A stretch of 64,000 nt of DNA from contig NZ_KE159680.1 in the NCBI RefSeq assembly GCF_000403395.2, positions 60,202-124,201 on the forward strand, in the 5' to 3' direction. The notes beneath the pieces are model-generated. The model made no database searches. It was not told the DNA's origin and saw nothing but the letters and a program-made list of their open reading frames with translations. This document shows, in pieces, positions 44,055-52,400 of the stretch (positions within the stretch are counted from its first letter, which is position 1; each line of letters starts with the position of its first letter). The position numbers were made by a program, and so were the translations under genes. The DNA is from Anaerotruncus sp. G3(2012) (GTDB lineage Bacteria > Bacillota > Clostridia > Oscillospirales > Ruminococcaceae).

Positions 44055-45022
44055 ACATAGTTGATATCAAGCAGGGTCAGCGTGGTGGTATAGCCGCCTT
44101 CCCCGAGGCGGTGCCGCACCTGCTGGACGAACAGCCCGCTTCTGGTGGTGTACCCATCATCCAGATCGACCCGGTCACCGAAAGCCGCCTCCAGCAGGCC
44201 GGGACAGGTCGCGGTAATGACCAGCTTGCCCAGCATCGACCTTCTCACCCGCAGCCTGCCGTCCAGCCAGCCGCCCTCGGTCCCCTCGCTGTATTCCGGC
44301 CCGGGGATCAGGCAGCGGATCCGCTGGATATTGAGCGTCGAAGCCTCCGGGTTGGTGTAGCTGTAGCTGTAAGCCCCATTGTTGTCCCGGATGAGAAATT
44401 TGCTGACCGGTGCATACCGGTTGTTGACCACCCGCAGGCTTGCGTAGTGTATCGCGTCCTCCCTGCGGTTGGAGATTTGCAGGGTTTTCCCGCGCGGCGG
44501 GTTGACGGTACAGATCACATCCCCTTCATCGTTGAGATAAGCGGTACCACGCGCAGCACTGCGGCAGAAGTTGGAGAACGCCTCCCATTCACTGGTGCCC
44601 TTGACGATCTGGTACTGGCTGAAAAACGGGTTGTCGACCCCGATGACGGTGGGAAATCCGTACGGGCTGAGATGGTCAGAGATGATCTCCCGCAGGTAGA
44701 CATTGGTGTAGAGCTTGGGGACCGCCTCGTTATCGAGGAGGAGAGCGCCCACACTGCGGGCCGCGATCTTGAGCCTGCGCCCCTCGTCGGTATGGGAAAG
44801 GCAGGTTTCATCGACCAGCCCATAGAACAGCCGCTGTTCCCCGTGAAAGAGGAGCAGACGCATCAGTTCGGTGTTCATCGCCTGCTCGCAGGGGAACACC
44901 GCCTCAAGCGACTGGGCGGGCGAATCGTAGGACTTGACCAGCTCGAACTCGACCGGGTGGTCAAAGGTGAAGGTGTCCTTCGCACCGTAAGCGATAAACC
45001 GCAGCTTTGCCGGGTCGATCAT
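44051..45022 (-). CDS. Baseplate hub protein (XkdQ/gpD-like)
   Basis: The 323-residue protein has the hub beta domain (YGAKDTFTFDHPVEFELVKSYDSPAQSLEAVFP), GLVDETCLSHTDEGRRLKIAARSVGALLLDNEA and YLREIISDHLSPYGFPTVIGVDNPFFSQYQIVKGTSEWEAFSNFCRSA. These resemble XkdQ of PBSX and late-control gpD proteins that form the trimeric hub under the spike. It overlaps both neighbours by 4 bp. No lysozyme or peptidase domain is fused. Confidence 0.8.
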   Translation of the reverse strand: MIDPAKLRFIAYGAKDTFTFDHPVEFELVKSYDSPAQSLEAVFPCEQAMNTELMRLLLFHGEQRLFYGLVDETCLSHTDEGRRLKIAARSVGALLLDNEAVPKLYTNVYLREIISDHLSPYGFPTVIGVDNPFFSQYQIVKGTSEWEAFSNFCRSAARGTAYLNDEGDVICTVNPPRGKTLQISNRREDAIHYASLRVVNNRYAPVSKFLIRDNNGAYSYSYTNPEASTLNIQRIRCLIPGPEYSEGTEGGWLDGRLRVRRSMLGKLVITATCPGLLEAAFGDRVDLDDGYTTRSGLFVQQVRHRLGEGGYTTTLTLLDINYV

Positions 45023-45396
45023 TCCTCCTGCACCCCCTTGCGCTCGGTTTCGGTAAATTCGACCGCGTAGCTGAGGATTCTCCCATCCCCCTGGGCGGTA
45101 TAGCTGAACCGGGAGACGACCGCCTCGAACTGTTGGCCGGTGGGTAGATAGAGCATCCCGGATGCACTGTCATCACAGAGCGCAGCAATGGCACGCAGTT
45201 TGGCAGCGGCGGTGTCAGCGTTGGAGGTGTCGAACACCTCCCCTTCGCACCGCACGACCCGGCAGCGCGGGCCGAGCGGCTGGGAGAGGGTACCGTAAGC
45301 GGGCAGCAGATGCGCGGCGATATTCTGCACATATGAAACACTGATCCTGCGGGGATTGGGCTGGAAGGTATGGTTTTTATACTGTAAATTGGTCAA
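45019..45396 (-). CDS. Baseplate/tail protein at the XkdP position (TTG start)
   Basis: A TTG at 45396 is chosen, six bases after AAAGGAGGA. The longer frame overlaps the previous gene without a site. The 125-residue protein (TNLQYKNHTFQPNPRRISVSYVQNIAAHLLP...YLPTGQQFEAVVSRFSYTAQGDGRILSYAVEFTETE) has the look of the N-terminal domain of tail hub-associated or circularisation-type proteins. No LysM domain is present. Placement between tube and hub genes supports a baseplate role; the exact homologue is uncertain. Confidence 0.6.
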   Translation of the reverse strand: MTNLQYKNHTFQPNPRRISVSYVQNIAAHLLPAYGTLSQPLGPRCRVVRCEGEVFDTSNADTAAAKLRAIAALCDDSASGMLYLPTGQQFEAVVSRFSYTAQGDGRILSYAVEFTETERKGVQEE

Positions 45397-45409
45397 ATAG
45401 AGTCCTCCT

Positions 45410-45979
45410 TTACCCGAAAGCGTCCATCTCGTTTGAAAGCGGATGCGGATACCGGCGCGCCTGGGTTTTGAGCCGGTCATTGACCAGCCCTAACAGATCG
45501 AGATCACCGCTGACGGGAGTACGGTAGGTCACCGAAACAGCGGTCTCGGCGCTGTCCGCTTCGGCCCCGTCAAATGCGAGGGATTCCCCCGGCCCGGCGG
45601 TTTCCCGAACCGAAAAGGCGAGCGGCTCGGGGAGCCGGCTTTCCTGCGTCATAGCAGGCAGCGCATCGGGAATCCGGGCTTCCGGCAGGGTAGTGGACAG
45701 CGCCTGCGGCTGCTGAGGGTTCCGAACCGAAGCATGGAAGCTTTGAGGCAGACCACCATCCGGGGCCGAAGCGGAGAGCAGCTGCGGCACCTCTGAACCG
45801 GAGATTTCCATAGAAAGGCGGCTTGGCTCACCGACCGGTCGGGTGGTGTCAAGATACATCCCCCATACCATTGGGACGTCGAGCTTTTCCGGGGTGGTGA
45901 CCGAAGAACGCGCCTCGATGAATCTGGCGTAAACCTCGAGATTTTTTGCAAGGTCCGCATTGACGTTATAGCCGTTCAA
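45410..45979 (-). CDS. Proline-rich protein at the tape-measure position (TTG start)
   Basis: The 189-residue protein starts at a TTG that overlaps the previous stop (TTGA), after GAGGAGGG. The first 60 residues look ordered (NVNADLAKNLEVYARFIEARSS). The middle has a degenerate 13-14 residue periodicity with proline at the start of each unit (VPQLLSAS, LPQSFHAS, IPDALPAM, LPEPLAFS). The end is GDLDLLGLVNDRLKTQARRY. Phages of this type place a tape-measure gene of several hundred codons here. I recognise no tape-measure homology; function unknown. Confidence 0.6.
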   Translation of the reverse strand: MNGYNVNADLAKNLEVYARFIEARSSVTTPEKLDVPMVWGMYLDTTRPVGEPSRLSMEISGSEVPQLLSASAPDGGLPQSFHASVRNPQQPQALSTTLPEARIPDALPAMTQESRLPEPLAFSVRETAGPGESLAFDGAEADSAETAVSVTYRTPVSGDLDLLGLVNDRLKTQARRYPHPLSNEMDAFG

Positions 45980-46350
45980 ACCGCACCCTCCTCACCGGAA
46001 AACCCCGCATTCACGCCGCACTCATCGTACCAGACCTCCCCGCTGCCGTCCGGCTCAAAATAGAGCCGGACGAGGTCAGCGATCTGGCCGGCACTGAACC
46101 GGCGCAGGACCTCTTCGGGGGAACCGGCAGCATCCGGCCCATCGAGCGCCTGCCAGAGCAGGACCGCATTCCCCGCAACCGCCTGTTTCTGCCTGCCGGG
46201 AAGGTCCGCCCCTGGGAGATGTTCCAGCAGGCGTTCGACCGCACCGGGAAACTGCAATTCCTGCCAAGCGGAGCGGCGGTGAAACCGGAAGTCCCGCCCC
46301 AGATAGGGGACAGAGAACCGGTTTTCGGGGAGACAACCGGCCCGGCTCAA
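45976..46350 (-). CDS. Possible tail assembly chaperone (XkdN position, TTG start)
   Basis: This 124-residue protein starts at a TTG overlapping the tube gene stop (TTGA), seven bases after GGAGG. Sequence FSVPYLGRDFRFHRRSAWQELQFPGAVERLLEHLPG... FSAGQIADLVRLYFEPDG is helical and acidic at the end. The place right after the tail tube gene is that of the tail assembly chaperone (XkdN) in PBSX-like phages. There is no sign of a programmed frameshift product. Assignment is by position. Confidence 0.5.
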   Translation of the reverse strand: MSRAGCLPENRFSVPYLGRDFRFHRRSAWQELQFPGAVERLLEHLPGADLPGRQKQAVAGNAVLLWQALDGPDAAGSPEEVLRRFSAGQIADLVRLYFEPDGSGEVWYDECGVNAGFSGEEGAV

Positions 46351-46733
46351 AGTGCAACCTCCATCCGCGAGGAAGCAACTGCGGTGACCGTCTCATAGAC
46401 AAGGTCGTTCAGACCGATTGCCTCATCGACGCCCGACCATTCGCATCCGGAATAGATGATCTTGCGGTCAGGGCGCACCACCACGATATTGAAGTTGGAA
46501 AGGTTGTGGAACCGGACTTCTGCCGCGGAGCCGCCGCAGATGACCACGCGGGAAAGCTCGATCAGGTACTTGACCCGCCCCCCAACCGTCCCGACCGGCT
46601 CATCCGAGCCGAACGCCTCGACGAACCGGCTTTCCCGGGAGGTTTTGGCCTTATAGCTCTGTGCGGCAGCGAGCCGCTTCCCGTCTACCTCGATATAGAC
46701 ATCCTTACTGGTAGGAAAAGAAACCAATGCCAT
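46347..46733 (-). CDS. Phage tail tube protein (XkdM-like)
   Basis: The 128-residue protein starts behind ATGGAGGTG. VSFPTSKDVYIEVDGKRLAAAQSYKAKTSRESRFVEAFGSDEPVGTVGGRVKYLIELSRV and SNFNIVVVRPDRKIIYSGCEWSGVDEAIGLNDLVYETVTAVA match the XkdM tail-tube (core) family of contractile phages. It would polymerise inside the sheath encoded just upstream. The following gene starts within its stop. Confidence 0.85.
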   Translation of the reverse strand: MALVSFPTSKDVYIEVDGKRLAAAQSYKAKTSRESRFVEAFGSDEPVGTVGGRVKYLIELSRVVICGGSAAEVRFHNLSNFNIVVVRPDRKIIYSGCEWSGVDEAIGLNDLVYETVTAVASSRMEVAL

Positions 46734-46747
46734 ACAGACACCTCCAT

Positions 46748-47746
46748 TCAGATAGAAATTTCAGCCGAAATCACGATCTGGCTGATCTCGGGCGCGATTG
46801 AGAACGAGAGGGTTGCCACGCAGACCGACGGGTCCTTCGGGTGTGCGGCAACGACCGGGGGCAGAAAGCTGTCGATCACCCCTTCGAGACGCCTCGCCTC
46901 GAGTTCGACGGTCAGCTGGGACGCAATGCTCTCGCGGGTAGCGGAGGAATTTTTCATTCCCCGCAGGCGGGCGCGCACCGCGTACCGCAGCCCGGAAACC
47001 ACCTCATCAACCGCGAGCACAGTAGAGACTGCGGAGAAGGTGCGGTCGGGCAACCCGTCTGTAAGGGTGTGGGAGGTCACCGCGCGGATGCATTCGACCA
47101 CACCGCCCACCTGTTCAAACGGTGTGACGCCGGCAGCGAGCAGCATTCCCACCTGGCCATCCGAGAGAGAGCCATCGAAGGTGCCAGAGAAGGGCAGTTC
47201 GGCGCCGTTGTAACAGCCCGCGGCCCCTTCCCGAGCGATCAACGCGGCGAACGCGGCAGCGGTACGCAGGGTGCAGGACCCGCCGTCGCAGGCGACCGCC
47301 AGCCGTTCGCAGTTGAGCTGCCGGGCGATTGCGGCAGCGTCCTCCGGCTCGGAAACCGCGAGCACCCCGAACCGTTCCCGACCGGCGGTTCTGCATTCAG
47401 CGAGATGTGCAGCGAACGCCTCGCCGCCTCCATCCGAAACGACCACCCGGACCTCTTCGATCCCGGCAATTGCGTCGAACGCCTCCGCATAGTCCTCCCC
47501 GGCCGGAACCGCCCGCACCGGCGCACACCCCGCGTCAAGCAGGGCAAAAACCATCTGCTGGAGCGCGGAATTTTCGCCAAGCGCGGCGGCATCCTCCCGG
47601 GTATGGACGACTGTACAGCCTTGCGGCGCATCCGCACCGGCCTGCCCCACGGCGGCAACGGTCCTGACCGCGTTTCCGGAAGCGGCCGCGCGCACCGAGC
47701 TGCTGATAAATACGCCCGGCCGCATGGTATTTGGAATCTGGATCAT
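46748..47746 (-). CDS. Phage tail sheath protein (XkdK-like)
   Basis: The ATG at 47746 follows AGGAGGGG; the longer frame overlaps the preceding gene. The 332-residue protein begins MIQIPNTMRPGVFISSSVRAAASGNAVRTVAAVGQAG, with TREDAAALGENSALQQMVFALLDAGC and the conserved C-terminal domain (ARLRGMKNSSATRESIASQLTVELEARRLEGVIDSF...VATLSFSIAPEISQIVISAEI). It forms the contractile tail sheath. It is on the short side for sheaths but contains both the variable middle and the conserved C-terminal domain. Confidence 0.88.
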   Translation of the reverse strand: MIQIPNTMRPGVFISSSVRAAASGNAVRTVAAVGQAGADAPQGCTVVHTREDAAALGENSALQQMVFALLDAGCAPVRAVPAGEDYAEAFDAIAGIEEVRVVVSDGGGEAFAAHLAECRTAGRERFGVLAVSEPEDAAAIARQLNCERLAVACDGGSCTLRTAAAFAALIAREGAAGCYNGAELPFSGTFDGSLSDGQVGMLLAAGVTPFEQVGGVVECIRAVTSHTLTDGLPDRTFSAVSTVLAVDEVVSGLRYAVRARLRGMKNSSATRESIASQLTVELEARRLEGVIDSFLPPVVAAHPKDPSVCVATLSFSIAPEISQIVISAEISI

Positions 47747-47759
47747 AAAACCCCTCCTG

Positions 47760-48200
47760 TCATTTGATGTTTGCACGAATGATGATCCGGTCGAACGAGC
47801 CGCTGTCGGGGTCGGCTCCGGCGAGTATCCCATCGAGTACAGCGGTAGCGGTCATGCAGAACGCATCGAATCCCCTATCGTACGAGATGGTCCCGCAGTG
47901 GACCTCCCGGATGCCGAGTTTTGGGACGAGCACCCCGCAGAGCAGCTCGAACACCTCATGGCAGCCGGGGGAATGGCCGGCCGGACAAAGAATATCGAAC
48001 CGTAGGGTGAGCTGGATCTGGCTGCCGCCGGACGGGACCGAGGGAAATCCAACCCCGTCAATCCCGACAGCAAGCGCACATCCGCCCGGCCTGCGGTGGG
48101 ATTCCGAGGGGAACTCCCCGGTCACCCTTACCCCATAGGGAGAGAACTGCCCGGCGAGCAGTTCAGCGAACTCCCGTTTAATGGATAAAAACTGTTCCAT
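47760..48200 (-). CDS. Probable tail terminator/tail completion protein
   Basis: The 146-residue protein starts behind CAGGAGGTAGACG. It has an N-terminal helix (FLSIKREFAELLAGQFSPYGVRVTGEFP) and a beta-rich body (QIQLTLRFDILCPAGH, FDAFCMTATAVLDGIL), with several cysteines. The place just before the sheath gene is where phages encode the tail terminator (XkdJ-like). Function is inferred from position and fold pattern. Confidence 0.6.
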   Translation of the reverse strand: MEQFLSIKREFAELLAGQFSPYGVRVTGEFPSESHRRPGGCALAVGIDGVGFPSVPSGGSQIQLTLRFDILCPAGHSPGCHEVFELLCGVLVPKLGIREVHCGTISYDRGFDAFCMTATAVLDGILAGADPDSGSFDRIIIRANIK

Positions 48201-48546
48201 CGTCTACCTCCTGATCCGCAGGTTTGAGGGAAGCCCAGCGATAGACCGCCTCCCCCCGGAACCGGAATTCATGGCAGGTCACCACGAGATAGCGGGCTGT
48301 TTCGGTCTCGAGGATGGTGCCGCTCTCGACCAGTTCCCCACCCCCGTCAGGCGGACCGTAATAATAGAACTGACGGGGGTCCTCCCGTCCGAACCGGGAG
48401 TGGAGAACCGGCTCGCCGGTGCCGAGCTGGTTGGTATGCGGCCGGGGCTGGATGCAGGCGAAGAAGGAGAAGACCTCCCCATCCCGAACGATACGGACCG
48501 GCTCGCCGCACCGTTCGATCGCCCCGCGCAGCGCAGCGGGGGTCAT
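48178..48546 (-). CDS. Probable head-tail connector/stopper protein
   Basis: The 122-residue protein begins TPAALRGAIERCGEPVRIVRDGEVFSFFACIQPRP and continues YYYGPPDGGGELVESGTILETETARYLVVTCHEFRFRGEAVYRWASLKP, the pattern of the small beta-barrel stopper proteins (XkdH/I-like). It overlaps the preceding gene by ATGA and the next gene by 23 bp. The assignment rests on context and general pattern. Confidence 0.6.
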   Translation of the reverse strand: MTPAALRGAIERCGEPVRIVRDGEVFSFFACIQPRPHTNQLGTGEPVLHSRFGREDPRQFYYYGPPDGGGELVESGTILETETARYLVVTCHEFRFRGEAVYRWASLKPADQEVDDGTVFIH

Positions 48547-49067
48547 CCTTCCACCTGCCAGAGACCGGCGAACCCGGGTTCGAGCAGGCCGGCAGCCTTG
48601 GCCAGCAGCAGGTCCCGCAGAGTACGCGCACCTGAGCTTCCTCCGTTCCCGCTTGATTCGGAGACCGAAATATCGCCGATCTTGAGGCTCTGCGCCTCTC
48701 CGCCGGAGGAAACCAGCGAATACTGATAAAAGGCTTCTCCCGCAGCGGCAAGCACCAGACGGGGATCGTCTGCCGGTTCGGGGGCTTCACTTTCCGGAGG
48801 TGTCCCACCCCCCGTGGGTGGTTTCTCCTCTCCCGCCGGAGATGTCCCATCCTCGATGGGTGGTACTTCCTCCCCTTCCGGAGGCATTCCCTCATCGGGC
48901 TTCCCCTCTCCCACCGGAGGAGATTCCCCCTCCGGCGGAACGATCGGCTTACGCATCGACTCGATCCATGCGGCAGCGGCTTCGCAAAGCGGAATCCATG
49001 GAGCAACGGATTCCTCGTCCAGCCGCGCGAACTGCGCAAACTGGCGGATAACCGGTTCCAACAGCAT
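48543..49067 (-). CDS. Probable head-tail adaptor with Pro/Gly/Glu-rich linker
   Basis: The ATG at 49067 follows GAGGAGGTGG; a longer frame is rejected. The 174-residue protein has an N-terminal helical part (LLEPVIRQFAQFARLDEESVAPWIPLCEAAAAWIESM) and a C-terminal helical part (DPRLVLAAAGEAFYQYSLVSS...RTLRDLLLAKAAGLL) that fit a gp6-type connector. Between them lies a repeated low-complexity linker (about 44-100; PPEGE, PPVGEGKP, PPTGGG units). The split by a repetitive linker is unusual for a connector. Assignment is by position after the capsid. Confidence 0.6.
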   Translation of the reverse strand: MLLEPVIRQFAQFARLDEESVAPWIPLCEAAAAWIESMRKPIVPPEGESPPVGEGKPDEGMPPEGEEVPPIEDGTSPAGEEKPPTGGGTPPESEAPEPADDPRLVLAAAGEAFYQYSLVSSGGEAQSLKIGDISVSESSGNGGSSGARTLRDLLLAKAAGLLEPGFAGLWQVEG

Positions 49068-49080
49068 CAAAACCACCTCC

Positions 49081-50100
49081 TCACGCTTTGAGTTTGAGCA
49101 CCTTACAGGCATCGGGAAAAATTTTTGCAAACCCGGAGGTCGCGGTAACAGCGGCACGTTCGAGCTGGGAGTCGATCAGGCGGTCGGCGTCCACAGCGAT
49201 CTCGCCCGCAGTGACCATCTCGAGGGCAAAATTCTTGTCAAGTGCAACGATGGTACCCGCAGGCACCGCCTTGGAGCGGATCACATTGGCCCCCAGCGGG
49301 GTGCCGACCATACCGCTGCCGGTAAAGTTCAGCCCAGCGACCGGATCCCGCAGCTCGGTAAGGGTCAGCAGCTTCTGCATCATGTCAGGGGAAGCAATCA
49401 ACGTATTCATCTGGAACTCATCGAAAGCCGACCAGAGGCTGAGCAGGTCGGCATAGGTAAGCGCACCTGCACCGGCGGTTTCGACCACCGCAGCCGGATT
49501 GTTGTTGGCATGATCCGGGCCGTCGCCGTTGATGAGCACATCGACCGCATCCGCGAGCTGGGCCTTGGTGATATAAGCGCCGATCTGCTTGAGGGTGACG
49601 GTGAACAGATCAATCCGCTGGAACCGGACAGCCTCATAGGAAGCAACAAGCATTCTTCCGCGCTTGACCATCTTCACGAGATTGTCCTTAAGTTTGACGA
49701 CTGTTTCCGGAATCTCCGCCCCCTCTGCAACGACTTTTGCCTCCACATCATGGCCGGCGGCGGTGGTAATGGTGCGGTAGTCGAGCGAGTTAATGACCGT
49801 CCGGGAGGCGATGATGTTGTTGATGGCAGCGGTTTCGTCCGCCCCCTGCATGACCGCGCGTGCGACATATTCGGGAAAGAGGGCGGCAGAATCGGCAGTG
49901 CTGAAAAACTTGGAGACGGGATCGCTGTTTGCACCGCTGACCCGGATATCGAACCGTTTGAGCTGGCGCTGGAAGGCGTCCATCCCGGCGAGATCGGTTC
50001 CGGCATAGTTTGCGGAAGGGTCAAGCTTCTCGAGCTGGGCGGAGAACGGCACACCGGACTTGTACATCGACTTGTCGAGTTTGATGTTCTGGTAATTCAT
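49081..50100 (-). CDS. Major capsid protein
   Basis: The ATG at 50100 follows TGGAGGAATC. The 339-residue protein shows FFSTADSAALFPEYVARAVMQGADE, ADVLINGDGPDHANNNPA-like and the C-terminal LGANVIRSKAVPAGTIVALDKNFALEMVTAGEIAVDADRLIDSQLERAAVTATSGFAKIFP, typical of HK97-fold coat proteins of the PBSX XkdG type. It is encoded directly after the protease/scaffold gene. The full length suggests a functional capsid. Confidence 0.88.
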   Translation of the reverse strand: MNYQNIKLDKSMYKSGVPFSAQLEKLDPSANYAGTDLAGMDAFQRQLKRFDIRVSGANSDPVSKFFSTADSAALFPEYVARAVMQGADETAAINNIIASRTVINSLDYRTITTAAGHDVEAKVVAEGAEIPETVVKLKDNLVKMVKRGRMLVASYEAVRFQRIDLFTVTLKQIGAYITKAQLADAVDVLINGDGPDHANNNPAAVVETAGAGALTYADLLSLWSAFDEFQMNTLIASPDMMQKLLTLTELRDPVAGLNFTGSGMVGTPLGANVIRSKAVPAGTIVALDKNFALEMVTAGEIAVDADRLIDSQLERAAVTATSGFAKIFPDACKVLKLKA

Positions 50101-50130
50101 ACAAAAGATTCCTCCATTCAAAAAGTGGTG

Positions 50131-51081
50131 TCAGATACAGAACGCCTGATTGTCGGGCGCGGGTTTGGATGTCCCGCCGAGCTGTAGGCTGGGCGGGGTT
50201 CCCTGCATACTGGAAAGCCCGCGGCAGAAGGCTTCGAGCTGTCCGGCATCCATCCCTTTTGCGACCTCACCAACCGTACCGGCGGGGACCGAGGGCAGAG
50301 CGAAAGCGGCGAGCGCGACCATCTTGCGGCGGAGCCGGTCGAGACGTGCGCGGCCGTCCTCGGCGAGGGATTCGAGCGACCGCAACTGATCCGCGAGGGC
50401 GGCGGCCTGCGCCGGGTCGAGCAGAACCTCCTGGCCGCTTTCAAGCGCCTTTCGCAGCTGGCCGGGCTCCGCGGCAGAAAACTGCTTGGTCACCCCGGCA
50501 TTGCGCTGGGCGGGCACAGCTACGAATGACCATTCATACGCGTCGGTCGGCTCCTCCAGTTCCCGCCAGCACAGGACGCCATTGTAGACCTCTCCGGGAC
50601 GGTGCCCGCAGGGCTGATCGCGCAGATCAGCGCCGCAGACCGAGCAAAGCACCTTCCCCACTGCACACCCGACGCTGACCTCTTTTTTGATGCCCGCGTC
50701 AATCTCGAGAATCAGGTCCTCATTTTTGGGGCAGCGCACCATATACGCCCAGGCCCTTAACGCCCGATAAGGCTCGCCGTTTTCGACCACCCGTCCATCA
50801 TCGGTCTCGACCGCTGTTTCAAAGATGCGGGCGGTCTGGTTCTGGCCTTTGGGGTCATGGTTGAAGATACCGGTTTTGCCGACGAAAAGCGAAGCGAGCT
50901 TCTGGAGCGCACCGGACGAAAACCGTTCCCCGTCGCGGTCAACCGCGTTATCGCAGAGCAGGAGCGAAAAGACATACACCTCATCCGCTTCCAATGCCCG
51001 CCTGGAAAACCGGTTGATCGCCTCGAGCTGGGCAGCAGATACCTCCCCACCCAAATTTTTCAGGATCAAAGCCTGTTTCAT
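50131..51081 (-). CDS. Capsid maturation protease/scaffold (XkdF-like)
   Basis: The ATG at 51081 follows AAGGAGGG and overlaps the portal stop (ATGA). The 316-residue protein has an N-terminal protease-like domain with FNHDPKGQ (histidine) and KEVSVGCAVGKVLCSVCG (serine), EPTDAYEWSFVAVPAQRNAGVTK, and a C-terminal helical region (LRSLESLAEDGRARLDRLRRKM) that could serve as scaffold. A CxxC...CGH segment is inserted in the protease domain. Position between portal and capsid is diagnostic. Confidence 0.8.
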   Translation of the reverse strand: MKQALILKNLGGEVSAAQLEAINRFSRRALEADEVYVFSLLLCDNAVDRDGERFSSGALQKLASLFVGKTGIFNHDPKGQNQTARIFETAVETDDGRVVENGEPYRALRAWAYMVRCPKNEDLILEIDAGIKKEVSVGCAVGKVLCSVCGADLRDQPCGHRPGEVYNGVLCWRELEEPTDAYEWSFVAVPAQRNAGVTKQFSAAEPGQLRKALESGQEVLLDPAQAAALADQLRSLESLAEDGRARLDRLRRKMVALAAFALPSVPAGTVGEVAKGMDAGQLEAFCRGLSSMQGTPPSLQLGGTSKPAPDNQAFCI

Positions 51082-52235
51082 ATCTGATTTCCCTCCTTTT
51101 GGAGCTGTTGTTCGAGCTGGTCGGCCTGCAAATTGGTCAGACGGGCATTTGCGAGTTCCAGCTCGTCCTGTAAATTGATGTTGTCCCACGCAATCCCGGC
51201 TTCACAGGTATATCCCCGGAGCCGCAGGAAGAGGTTGCAGATTTTGAGGATCGCGGGTTCCACCAGCCTCCGGTAGCTTTCCAGCTCGGAGGTAAGGATG
51301 TCTGCCTGCTGGGCGCTCATCCGCTCGGTGGTAGACCAGTTCAGGCCGAGCAGGAAGGGCGGAATTCCCAGCTTGGCGACGATCTGTTCGAGCATCTGCC
51401 GCACCGGTATTTCGGTGTCGATCATCTGGTTATCAGCGCCGATCACCTTAATATCGACATCCCCGACCGCGACAAAATCCTTGATGTTGCCGGCCTTGCT
51501 GGAAGCCATCGCATCCCCCCACTCCCGAGCGATATTCCCGGCAATTTCTTTGGCATACGCGCGGTCGAGCGAACCGGCGCCGGGTTTGTAGGTGACCGCA
51601 TACCGCAGGTTGGCGATCCGCTCAAAGTTCTGTCCCATCGAAGCATAGATTTTCATGAGCACATCGCAGACGAACGGCAGGCCGCTCAAAATCGACTCTC
51701 CGCGCAGTTGGCCGGCAGGTGGATTAAGCGCGGAACAGACGATCAGCTGCGGATAGGGCACCGGGACGGGGACCGCCCCATTTCTGGCGGCGCAGACCCG
51801 CACCTCAAATGGCGACTCCCCCTCCTGGAAATGCAGGTTGCGCACCGAGGCGTTGTAAAGCCCGGCGATCGACTCCCCGTCGCGGGAGAGGACGATCTCG
51901 CCGGCCGCATTGCCATAGAGGAGCAGGCTGTCGAGATACTGCCGTAAAAACGCCTCAAACCCCTGGGACATACCGCCCACCGGAACCTCTCGGAACAATT
52001 GTTCCAGTTCGGCCTGCGCGCGGGGATTCGAGCAAACCGGCCTGCACCCACCGGTGAGCCGTCCGATCTTGTCGATTGCCGCATCGACCACCGGGATCGA
52101 GCGGCGCAGCCCGTCATAGACTGCGCAGTCCCGGGTGTAGAGGGGGAGCATCCCGTTCCAGGCGGCGCATGGCTCCCGCGCGGTTTGAACAGAGCGCGCC
52201 GCCTCCCCTCTTTTCCACAGGTTGGAAAATTTCAA
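51078..52235 (-). CDS. Phage portal protein (TTG start)
   Basis: The 385-residue protein starts at a TTG nine bases after AAGGAGG. It shows YDGLRRSIPVVDAAIDKIGRLTGG, a central domain (FEAFLRQYLDSLLLYGNAAGEIVLSRDG) and the C-terminal EIPVRQMLEQIVAKLGIPPFLLGLNWSTTERMSAQQADILTSELESYRRLVEPAIL, hallmarks of SPP1/XkdE-like portals. It forms the dodecameric DNA entry channel at one capsid vertex. A gap of 165 bp, in which I see nothing, separates it from the terminase gene. Confidence 0.88.
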   Translation of the reverse strand: MKFSNLWKRGEAARSVQTAREPCAAWNGMLPLYTRDCAVYDGLRRSIPVVDAAIDKIGRLTGGCRPVCSNPRAQAELEQLFREVPVGGMSQGFEAFLRQYLDSLLLYGNAAGEIVLSRDGESIAGLYNASVRNLHFQEGESPFEVRVCAARNGAVPVPVPYPQLIVCSALNPPAGQLRGESILSGLPFVCDVLMKIYASMGQNFERIANLRYAVTYKPGAGSLDRAYAKEIAGNIAREWGDAMASSKAGNIKDFVAVGDVDIKVIGADNQMIDTEIPVRQMLEQIVAKLGIPPFLLGLNWSTTERMSAQQADILTSELESYRRLVEPAILKICNLFLRLRGYTCEAGIAWDNINLQDELELANARLTNLQADQLEQQLQKEGNQI

Positions 52236-52400
52236 TGAGAAATCCCTCCTTACCTAAAATAATGGAACCCCATTCTGCATCTGGCGAAATTCACCATGGA
52301 TTCCCTTGCCTTTTTTAAGCCTAGATCAAACAGTTCGCCAGCCTTTGCACCTGCTTACGAGAAGATACTTTGCGCCTGGCTGGCTATACACGCTGCTGTG

